Source: Ianthella basta
Lineage: Eukaryota; Porifera; Demospongiae; Verongiida; Ianthellidae
Reading direction: 5' to 3'
Length of the DNA stretch: 64,000 nucleotides
NCBI GenBank assembly: GCA_964019415.1
Contig: OZ025871.1
Location: 5,154,213-5,218,212 of the forward strand
Shown: positions 35,601 through 47,600 of the stretch, in pieces
Position numbering within the stretch: position 1 is the stretch's first letter
Layout: every line of letters begins with the position of its first letter
Notes under the pieces: model-generated
What the model saw: the letters and a program-made list of their open reading frames with translations, nothing else
Databases searched by the model: none
Told to the model about the DNA's origin: nothing
Translations under genes and position numbers: made by a program

Positions 35601-38600
35601 TATGCTATTTCCTGTTTTGTTCATATCCATTTCTATTGTAGGTGGTAGTGCACAGGAATGCATGGAGAGCATCTCTTTGGAACTAGTCCCACTTGATGTT
35701 GTGTGTGATGTAGTGAGGATCTTTGAACATGTGAAAGAGCTTCAGTGTACGGACATCACCAATCCATTGGAGGTATGCCAACCGTATGCATCTCTATGTG
35801 CACTCTCTCTTCTGCATCCTTGTCACGCCTACACCTAGCTGGACTATATTGAAGTAAGCAAGGATCATTTATTCCTTTTCTTTATCTCTGGATTCCAATA
35901 TGAAACAGTCATGTCGAGTCTTTCTTCCATTAAATGTAACCAATAGTGTAAGAGTACTGTATACACTTTAACTTTTGCGGGGTTAAACTTTCGTGGTTTG
36001 CGAGTTTTCACGTTTTGCGTTTTTATTTTCACGGTTGCAGAATCTCCAGCAAGAGAAATAAAGCCTTGTATAGGTTTTCGCGGGGCAAAATGTTCGCGGA
36101 TGGTTGTTGATCCGCGAAAACCGCGAAAGTTTAACCCCATGAAAGTTAAAGCGTATACAGTATATCTTGCCTCAGGAAGTATGGCTTCTCTTATCATGTC
36201 TTCATTTCGATGGCCAGTGATGCAGCTATCAAAGTACTGTCTATACATATGATATGATATACACATAATATGTGAACACATTGTATATTGGCCAAGTGGC
36301 AAAAGCACTACTGCTTAGGAAGTTAGCATGCTGCAATGTTCCCACTCTTTCACTATTACTGCATGTGCATGGTTGTTCAAAGCCAGGCACTAGCAGTCAC
36401 ATGGATGTGGTCCACTAGCTCTTTGTGTCGAAGCAGTTAGTTATTTGCAGCCTAGGAGTTGATGGCCCTTCATGTAGTGCATGCTGGTTGACTCTGTGAG
36501 CACATCTGTTGTCAGTACGACGTTCACTCCAACCATGCAGTGCAAGAGACCGCATGGTTGTACACACGTACCATTTATAATGGTTTGTAAGTGACTAAGC
36601 ACTTTACAGTACACTTTACTGCAGATTTGGTACTCTACTTTGAAAATTTGTGTGCACATAGTACATAGCACAATATAACCTGGTGGGATTGTTTGTTGGT
36701 GACACATTCTACTTCACAGTACATTAAACTTGTTTGCTTATTGTTTGAGGAGGTCCTCCCACTGTACACAACATGCCACTACAATACCCTATGTCTAGGC
36801 TAGCTGTGGACTTTGCTTTTATCCTTGTGTGGATGAAGTACTTCTCTTAACTGATCGGAAATGGTGTGAATACTGATTTCAGTGTGAATGTCACACTGAA
36901 CAAATAGGTGTGAGCACTGATTGGTGTGGAGGGTATTCTGTGTTTTATCAGTGTGTTGCAGTCAGCTCTAGTTATATGTATACTTCCGACTTAAATGAAT
37001 GCAGTGTCTGTTAATGATGGGGTAGTTGTGTACAGAAAGTTTAGATGTAGATGTGTGATATAGTGAATGATAAGAACTGTTTGTTATGGTGGTGCCGCTA
37101 TATCTGCCCAGTCATGAAGCTTGCTGCGACGGCAGGAGATCACTTCATGAGCGAGAGTCAGGTCGTGCATCAGCTCTAGCCACCAAAATAGAGGCATGTT
37201 CCAACTCTTCTTTAAAAAAACAGCTGAACAAGTTGCAGAAGGGACCTGAAAGCGCTTTCTCCAATCGAGGTGTCGGAACAGAGGTTAGGCTGTACTATAA
37301 AAAAGACGGTACGTGGGAACGCTGTGTTATCCGCCATGTACGCACACAGGTAAATTGTATACGCGTAGAAGCTGGTCTACAGGTTGAAAACGTGTAGTGC
37401 GTACCGGTGACTTGCAGTTTGCGGTCGCGCACGTGACTTTCCCACACGTTACGGGTTACGCATAGGTCAAATTACACAAATCTAAATGTCTCTAATATTA
37501 CAATTTGCACTGCTTGTTATCATTGCACATGAAGGTAACGAAGAAAGCATGACTTGTGCATGGCCAATTAGCTGGCTTCTGATCAAGTGGATCCATGTGT
37601 GCACCTTTTGCTAAACATTCACAGTACACATTTGACCACTTGTGCATAGACTACCTTGCTGTGTTCAGTCCAGCACTCTATTTAGAATGTGAACAGCATA
37701 CTTCACTCAAACCAACACACAGTGGACATACTGAAGCCATGTGTGCACTTGTGGCCTACAGACTGATTTACCCATGGTGGCAGCCGATGTGTAATTATAT
37801 AATGGGCCTGCACTAATCTTCACAGCAATCAATATTTGCTGTGTCTAGTACAACTCTCAAGACTCTCGTTTGGAATGTGCTCCCTGGGAACGGCATGGAC
37901 CTCTACTGCCAGTCAGTGCAATTTTGCCTGCCTTGTTGCAGAAGAAGGCTTCTGTTGTGAGCTATTGCACATTCACATGACTTTCTGAGTCCTTTGAAAG
38001 TTAGGAGCAGCAATGTATTGGTCTAGTGGTAGTAACAGTCCGGAACGCTATTAAAATGGATGGATAAGACTAAAAGTGTTTGCTTGCATATACATAGATA
38101 ATTTTTGTAGCTTTATATGATTACTTAAGTCTGCTGCTAAGACGGTAAAGAACAGTCTCTGTGAGGTGTATACTTAACAGTGGAAAAATTTATAATACAG
38201 TAGTTCAAAGGTGGCCCAATAGGCTAGAACTGTGCCGACTTTAGGCTGTAAGCTGACTGCTTCCTCTAAACCTGCTTAGCCTGCTGCTGCATCTCCATTT
38301 TGCACTTAAATCATCCACTAGCACTTGGCTTGTGACGATGTAAGGCTGTAGTATGTAACAGTGGACACAACAGAGAAGCAATGCATGGAATGGCTTCCTA
38401 CTGCCACCAGTTTGGTACACCAGCCAATTACGTTCATCACCATGATCTGGCCTAGGTCTTTGATAGTCGAAAGAACAGGAGTAAAAGCAGCACTTTGGAA
38501 GATCTGTACCGACTAGGGCTTCCCAGATCAGTATAGTCCTTGTGCACCAGGACTGTGAGGTGTGAGAGTCTGAGGGGACCTATCCCCCTTCTAAGAAACT

Positions 38601-41600
38601 GAAGGGGGGAGGGGGGCACTGACTTGGACACTATCACTGCTACCCCAGCACTTCACTGAGTAAGGTGTATTAAAATTACTTTTGTTAAAAGTCCTCTCTC
38701 TCCACCTGCTAATGAGTGTATTTGCAAATCTGTAGTTGCCTCCTCTATGTATAGTGCTGCTGAAGGTAAAAGCTATTTTTTCTGCATTTGGAAGTTGTTG
38801 TTGAAGCTGAGACTTCAGTAGTGACTCTGAAGTCAGAGGTAGCTACCAGGACATGATAGCTCCAGAGGCTATCACTCAGTCACCTTGTCCACATCCTCCA
38901 ATCTAGTCATGTCTAGCTCATGCATCTTGTAACTATCTCTTCAATGTGTGCAGCATGCTATGGTGTTTTGTGTTTGCTTAATAAGTGAATGTAGTGTGTT
39001 TTTGACATGCCATCTTATGGCCCTGTGTGGCGCTGTATGTATCCGCTGTTTGTGACGTCATTAAAATGGCGAGAGGTCAGACGGGCGGTCGCAAGGGACA
39101 AGAGAAGTCGAACTTCACACAGAGCTCGCACGTTGTCTGTGATTGAAACTTACAAGAAGCAACCTGGTGTACAGGTATCGAATGCGTTTCGGTTTTTTAT
39201 CCGTCAGCGCTGCTTCTCACGGTGATTTACGGAAATTCGCAGCGAAAAAAGTTGGATAGCCCTCTGTTGCAGCGTGTCATTTCCTCCTGCTGCCAGCAAC
39301 CATCCTACACCATATGTCTGTGAAGATTGTGAACAGGAATGGCCACACCTCTGGCCCAGGGAAGGCCTGCTTGAGGCTAACCACTTCAACCTTTTGTTGG
39401 ACTGCGTCGCACTGGCACCTTTCTATAGTGCCCTACGCCCTATAATTGTGCAAGGACTACCGAAGAAGAACACAACAGCTAACCTCACTGCCTGCATTAT
39501 CAGCATTTGTAGAGCCAGAGAATCAAAGATAGAGGGCATTAGAGGCAGTGTGTGGTAAGTTTAATTCCCACTCCATTGCTACGTATCTTGTCCACCCTCC
39601 AGACCTCCTTCCTTCCATTTACACTCTCAACACTCCATGGCATTTCTCATACACCTCACAATTGTTCTTTCTCTCAAGCCTCTTCCTCATCACTCCTACT
39701 GCCAGTGCCTACTTCCATCTCTTGCCTGTTTTCATTCCTCACACAGTCCAAGCTAGTCACTTACAAGCTCTAACAGCTTTCAACTCTGTAGGCCTTCAAT
39801 AAGGAATAAGTGCTTTCTAGTTTTGAAATGATTCCTTGCCACACCCACTGCTGTCAGTGCCTGGTTGATTCCCATCTCAGTATGGCCCAACTACTCTATC
39901 CATTCCAATCGGGATTCTGGCCCCACAATGCCAGCAACTGGTACCTAACCTTTGACTGAGGTTTACTTGTTGGTGTCGGATTTCGGACTCTCGCCATCTC
40001 TTCTGGTCGTTCTTGCGCTGCGCAATCAAGCACCGAACGTTTTGCGAAGTTACGCACCATTTTGGTGTGTGACCAGAAAGCTACCACGTACCACATCGCG
40101 ACAAGAACGAATGCAGCCGGCTGTCCAGCAGCTAGAGCGGCTCCTAGGTTCTTTTCTGGGTCACAGAAGTGCCAGCAAGTAAAATACAAGCGTTCGCTTA
40201 CCGTTCTCGTCTTCTTCGGCTGCACACGCTTGCGAAGAATCTAGAGCTGGGCCACGAACACCCCATAGCCTTCTTAAGGAACAGCACCATGGAATGCAAC
40301 ACCCAATGTCGACATTTTGCGCGAGGAAAGCCAGGAAAGCCACGGAAAAACAAAAGTACGGGGCTTGTACGTAGCCGCCATTTTTAAGTTGGGCTCACAG
40401 TACACGAGCGCGAAGTTTGAAATTGGGTCCTAATGGGTTAAATGGCTACGCACAATGCATGTCAATCCACAAGCTGTGAATTGGACCATATCTTGCATTC
40501 CTGCACCAAAGCTGTCTCTGTGTCATTGCCAACATTGGTGGTATGGATAGTAACAACTGCAGATAGGTGACACTGGCTGGCTGCAGGTGTTGTCTGCACT
40601 GGCCTAGGCCCAACCATGCACATTCGTGCATGCACATATACTCAAAAGTGTGTGTGTGCAACAGCAATATACAGTAGCTGTAGGTGGCAAGGGCCCTGAG
40701 TATCAAAATGTGACTGTCTGATACATTTAGCTGGCACGTGAGGAACTCACTACACACAGTGTTAGTACATGACCATAAACAAACAGTGGGAAGTGAGGTG
40801 AGCCCCACTGGCCACAATAAGCAAACAGAATATGATAATGTGTATGAATGTGGAAGGATTTCAGGTAATCAACACATCTAGCAAGCTTGGAAGATTGAAG
40901 AAGTATTAACGTCACAATTTGCTAGTTATCTGTGTATTTGGTATGTCTGGTATCCCACTCTAACATGTTCAGTAGACATGGCACATGAAGGCAATGAAGG
41001 AAGCATAACTTGTGCATGGCCACTTTTTGGCTTCTGATCCAGTGGATCCATGTGTGCACCTTTTGCTAAACATTCACAGTACACATTTGACCACTTGTGC
41101 ACAGACTACCTTGCTGTGTTCAGTCCAGCACTCTATTTAGAATGTGAACAGCATACTTCACTCAAACCAACACACAGTGGACATACTGAAGCCATGTGTG
41201 CACTTGTGGCCTACAGACTGGTTTACCCATGGCGGCAGCTGGTGTGTAATTATATAATGGGCCTGCACTAATCTTCACAGCAAGCAATATTTGCAGTGTC
41301 TAGTACAAGTCTCAATACTCTCATTTGTAATGTGTTCCCTGGGAACAGCATGGACCTCTACTGCCAGTCAGTGCAATTTTGCCTGCCTTGTTACAGAATT
41401 AAGATAGCTTCTGTTGTGAGTGCACATTCACATGACTTTCTGAGTTCATTGAAAGTTAGGAGCAGCAATGTTGTATTGGTCTAGTGGTAGTACAGTCAAT
41501 TGTTAGCATAGGCGTTGGAACATGCACTATTAAAGGTGGGCAAATACGCTAGAACTGTGCCAACTTTAGGCTGTAAGCTGACTGCTTCCTCTAAACCTGC

Positions 41601-44600
41601 TTAGCCTGCTGCTGCATCTCCATTCTGCACTTAAATCATCCACTAGCACTTGGCTTGTGACGATGTAAGGCTGTAGTATGTAGCAGTGGACACAACAGAG
41701 AAGTAACGCATGGAATGACTTCCTACTGTCACCAGTTAGGTACAACAGCCATGTTCATCACTATGATGCAATGTACAGTAGCTGTTGGTGGCAAGTATCA
41801 AAATGTGACTGTCTGATACATTTAGCTGGCACGTGAGGAAATCACTATACCCAATCAAACTCACTACACACAGTGTTATTGCATGACCATGAACAAACAG
41901 TGGGAAGTGAGGTGAGCCCCATGATCTTGCCTAGGTCTTTTGTAATTGAAAGAACATGAGTAAAAACAGCACTTTGGAAGATCTGTACCGGTTTGGGCTC
42001 TCCAAATCAGTACCAGGACTGTGAGGTGTGAGAAGACTGAGGGGGCCTGTCCCCTTCTGAGGAAACTGGGGGGGGGGGGGGGGGGAGGGGGGGAGGGGGA
42101 CATCTGAAATCAGAGGTATTGGGACATGATAGCTCCAGTTGTCACTCATTCACCTTGTCCACATCCTCCAATCTAGTCATGTCTAGCACATGCATCTTGT
42201 AACTTTCCCTTCGATGTGTGCAGCATGCTATGGTGTTTTGTGTCTGCTTAATAAGTGAATGTAGTGTGTTTTGACATGCCATCTTATGGTCCTGTGTGAC
42301 GCTGAACGTTGTCCGCTGATTGTGACGTCATTAAAATGGCGGGAGGCCATGCGTGGTCACGGAGACAAGCTTAAGAGGAATCGTACTACACAAAGCTCTC
42401 ACGTTGTATCTCATCGAAATATACCACAATCCACCAAGTGTTGAGGTCTCGACAGCGTTTCGGTTGCTTGTCATCAGTCAGTGCCACTTCTCACGGAAGT
42501 TCGCAGCAAATGAAGTTGGATCACCCTCTGTTGCAGCGTGTCGTTTCCTCCTGTTGCCAGCAACCATCCTACACCATATTTCCTGGGCCTGTGAGAATTG
42601 TAAACAGGACTTGCCACACCTCTGGCCCACGGAAGGCCTGCTTGAGGCAAACCACCTCAATCTTTTGTTGGACTGCGTCGCACTGGCACCTTTCAATTGG
42701 TTGAATTACTGTCCTACGCCCTATAATTGTGAAAGGATTACTGAAGAGCAACACAACAGCTAACCTCACTGCATGCATTCAGATACTTTGGAGAACGAGA
42801 GATGTGGGTCATTAGAGGCAGTGTGTGGTTAGTTGTAATTCCACTCCATTGCTAGGTATCTTGTCCTCCCTCCGGACCTCCTTCCTTCCGTTTGCCCTCT
42901 CAACACTCCACGGCAAACCTCATACACCTCACAATTGTTACTTCTCTCAAGTCCTCTTCCTCATCACTTCTACTGCCAGTGCCTACTTCCATCTCTTGCC
43001 TGTTTTCATTCCTCACACAGTCCAAGCTAGTCACTTTCAAGCACTAACAGCTTTCAACTCTGTAGGCCTTCACTAATGAATAACTGCTTTCTAGTTTTGA
43101 AATGATTTCTCACCCCACCCACTGCTGTCAGTGCCTGGTTGATTCCCATCTCAGTATGGCCCAACTACTCTACCCATTCCAATTGGGATTCTGGCCCCAC
43201 CACTCCACTGACATTTCACTGCTTCACAATGCTAGCAATTGGTACCTAACCTTTGACTGAGGTTTACTTGTTGGTGTACTATATTATTTTGATGTGGCTA
43301 ACACTTCTGACACTGCCGACCACTGTCTAATCATTAAAGGGCTAAGCACCATGCATGTCAATCCACCAGCTGTGAATTGGATCCAATCTTGCATTCCTGC
43401 ACCAAAGCTGTCTCTGTGGGTGATACTGTATCTGCCCATTAGAATTGTATTGTGAGGTGTTCTGCAGGGATCTCCATCTATCATGTCAGTAATGTGTTAA
43501 CAGTAAGCGTTCTTTGGGACACTAGCTGGGGCACTCCTACCAACTTTGGCAGCTGATGACTGTTGACTTGATGCAATGCTAATAGTGTCAATATTTCACT
43601 GTATACAGTTGTGGTGTATGCAATGCTCATCTTGAGTCATGCCTTGCCTTCAGGTACATAGACTGGTTTTGAATGTACAATACCAGAAATCATTTTTCCC
43701 TGTCATTGTTGAAACCCAGTTTTATTTTTCTGCCAAAGTTCTTGTTCAAATTTGCTATTGCTGATTTGGTTGAAACTGTATCTTAATTAAGCTCCTTCAA
43801 TCGTCCAGTTCTCATATTGCTTGGTCTACAAAGAATGAGAGATGTACTAGTAATGGTTAATAAGTGACACATAAAAATGCCATAAAATTTGATGCTAAAG
43901 TGTTGGAATTATACTATAATGTAGCCATTGCAGCTACATAATTCCATTTACTGCTAAGTGGTACTGCATCACCATTTCTCTGTCCATACTCTTCTATCAG
44001 TTTCTGTGGGCATGCGTGTGCGTGTGCGTGTGCGTGTGCGTGTGTGTGTGTGTCCAGATCACAAATCCAGATCACAAAAGCATAGATGGGGATGCGGCCC
44101 AGAACAGATACTCTGATGTCGTCACTCAAGGCCAAACCCCACCTCCCTCATCTCATGGGTCTTGCAAGCCCATAGATGAGTACCCCTACTGCACCGAGGG
44201 GGTCATGCGACTGGGGTGATATATAAGGCTGTCTGTGGTTGTGTGTATACCTTTTGGGGTAACTAGCACAAGCTGAGAGAGGGCACAGCATTAGGTCTTC
44301 TGATGTACTCATGTTCTGTGCAGAACTGTCCAATATTTTCCTCCTTGTGTGACTGCTGGTGTGCTGCTCAAGCTGCACCTTCCAGACTTGTACTGTTCTA
44401 ATTCCATTTGCACACCCTGCTACCTACACTCAGTCTACGTATTTCTTCTGCTTATACCCTGTTTGTTCCCCAATCTCAAGTCTTCACCAGTCCACATCCC
44501 TGCAATGGGGTGACCTATTAGCATAGCTGCTTAGCCTTCACTCCTTCCTCTGTCTCATTGTAAGCCATCCCTGTGAATGGCATGAAACAGAATAATTATG

Positions 44601-47600
44601 CTTCCATTTGTGATTTCATCATTAGTGGGGCACCAAATACCCACTCACACCTGACCATGATACCTTGCAGCTTATAGTACCATGTATGCACTGACGGTAC
44701 TTAAGAGAGTCGCCTACGTGACAATAATTGTAAACAGATGGAAATGTGGGCAAGGAATGTAATGTGATGGATTTTACCAAATCCACTAAACTGCTAAGAC
44801 TAAGACGTGTTGTGTACTGTTAAGATCCCCGCCAATATTTCCCACTATATGGTTCTTCCTAAGTCTCTGTCTCAACCTGGGTGCTCTTCCACATTAATCA
44901 ATTGCCTAATTTCTTGCAATTTCACAGTTTTTCCCGTCATTGTAGATACTAAGCCCTGAATTTCTGAGCAAGATGGCTGCAGCATTGGCTCAGAACAAGA
45001 CATTGAAAGTGCTAAGACTGAATAGTGCTCAGCGGGAACACCTGACTCAATCTAAAGTTATGAAGGAGTTTATTGAACATCTCATGCTGGGTGTCTCTCT
45101 GAACACCACCTTGGAGAGAGTGGATCTAGAATTTCCTCCATGGCTGTTAGGCCACATCATGTGTGAGTTACTATTGCAGTGTTGGGCTCTCTTTTATTGG
45201 GGCGAGCGAAGCGAAGCCCCTCTCATCTGGGTGGTGCGAAAACCGGAAGTTTGGTACGTCGCGGTTGCGCAATAGTTTTGGTACGTCGTGATTGCGCAAT
45301 AGTTTTTGGTACGTCGCGGTTGCGCAATACTATTTGGTACATCGCGGTTGCGCAATACTTTACCTTATATGGAACGTTCGCTGCATTGCGCAATAGTTTG
45401 CCATCTTTGGTAGGTAAAAAAGGTCTCTTACGCTTGCTTGCTACAGCCGCCTCTGTGACGGGCTACTTTTGATTCCTGCGCAATTGCTATTACGAAGTCT
45501 CTGGTTGGTACGTAGTTAAGGTCTCTTACGCTTGCTTGCTACAGCCGCCTCTGTGACGGGGTACTTTTGTCTCTTGCGCTGGTGCAACTACGCAGTCTCT
45601 GGTGCCGGCTTTTAGTGTAATCTTCTGCTGGACAGGTGAAGTTGAACTGGCCGGTTTAGCCATACAAGGACTGTATGGGCCAAGTGGGAGTTGTGCTGTT
45701 GCTTTGATAGTTAAGTTCTCTTACTCTTGCTGGCTATATTATGGAATTGGGCAATATTTAGCACACGGAAGCTGCCAGTTCCTGGCTGTTCAGATGTACA
45801 GTTGATTTCAGAATGACTGGCCAACATGGCAAATGGCAAATGACGTGATGTCACAGCAAATGGCAATACTGAACAATAGGCGTGACGTAATAGCAAACAG
45901 CAAAACTACTAGAGAGTCAAGCCATTTGGCCGTTCTGCCATTTGCCATTTTGGCCAACCATTCTGAAATCAGCTGTAGTCTTCGTCATACCCAGACCCCA
46001 CCCATCTGCCGGCCGGCAATATTGTTATGACAGCATGCGCTACAACTAATTTCTAACTAAATCCTGATTGCAATTGTACGCATGTGTGTATGTATGTTCT
46101 TGATACTAATAAAAAAAACATTGAGGACAAAAACAAAATAAACTTCCCGCTCGCCCCCACAATGCCTTGCATTTGTCTAGTTTTAGTAAAATGAATACTT
46201 CGCCAGTTGGCAGGTGCTGTTGTTCTCCTAATGACAATGTGCTGTTGCTGCATGGAGTGAGGTTTTTCCATAGTGTTATGCACCCAAAGTCATCGTGAAT
46301 TAGAATAGTGAACATGTGTCAGTGTCTAAATGTGCCTTTGGTACATTGTGTAATTGAACAGCACCCTTTCCTGACAAGATTGATCTGCCCTTTTATGTAA
46401 ATTACAGGATGGAATGATTATATGCATCTGTACATTAATCTCTTGCATTAGCTGCTGTGTCTCCATTATGTAATAGATTCCGTTACCATGGTAACGGGTG
46501 TTCTAAGCGATGTTTCTAAATCTCATAGACTTTCTCTTGTATTTCACGCGGGATCTCAATCATTTAGATACTGGGTGTCTAAATCCCGTAGATCCCTGCA
46601 GCTGAACAGAACTGCAGCTGTGATAACAATTGTGACGCCATAACATATGATACGATGTACAGGTCACCCAGCTTACTTAATTGTTTCGTCGATAAACAGG
46701 GTACAGCAACAATCCGGCTACGAACTAGAGCCAAGATATTGGAACTGCAGCTGGTTACAAGCTACGCGGGAAACAGACTTTGCTAGCTACGTACACAGCT
46801 CTGGGAAACGCTGTGGCTGACGTGGCTGACAGCGAGTAAGCTTAGGCTTAGCTGACACGCTGCATCCACTGCCGACCTGTAGGAAACACCTGCTGCGAGA
46901 TGAACAACCCAACTTGAGACCCGAATCACACAACGTTTTCTCCGCCATTGTCAGGAGTAGCTAACTACTTCTGGTAGACACGTGATGACGCAAGGACGAG
47001 TAAGTATAACTGATTCGCTGCTGGCTCCTTACCCAATCATTAAGGACCTATAACACTTAAATGCTGACCAATCGGTGTCTCTGAAGATTTAGACCACTCG
47101 GCACTCAGGCGCTTCGTGCCCTCATGCCTCGTGCTCTAAATCTCAGAGACACCTCTTGGTCAGCATTTAACTATTACTTGTATGTTGTGTGGCTCCTTCA
47201 GTACAGCTGCATACAGTGTTGACTAGTGTTTGGTTCTTCTGACATGTCCTACACATACGTAGCATGTTCAGCATTACATAACCGTAATTAATTTTTATAC
47301 AAAATGGTGACAATCCTGTACATGTGGTATAAGTTCAAATTTTCTGTTTGACTTGATATTAGTTATAACACCTCCATTCAGGATATGGCTGATTGATAAG
47401 CCATATCCCTCCTGGGAGTGTTATAACTAATACAAAATCAGACAGAAACATGTGAACTCACACTTTATGTTGTAATTGAATTATTTCAAGTTGCTAGGTT
47501 TAGCTTTGGAACAACGGAAGTGCACTGGTTGCTCTGTGCCTGGACTATATAGAGGTTAAAGTGTAATCATGGAAGGAACAGTAATGCACACAGTATGTGT

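Larger units (their letters stand above)
35560..40530. repeat. segmental duplication, copy D1
   Basis: Long blocks are shared with D3 (48560-51890) and, from about 37540, with D2 (40840-43420). Examples: the LRR-type exon; TTAGGAAGTTAGCATGCTGC; the block starting GCACCTTTTGCTAAACATTC; and the block starting GCTGTAAGCTGACTGCTTCC. D1 differs from the others by a MITE (35957-36160), a replaced block at about 37080-37525 and an insertion at about 39980-40440. Confidence 0.85.
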
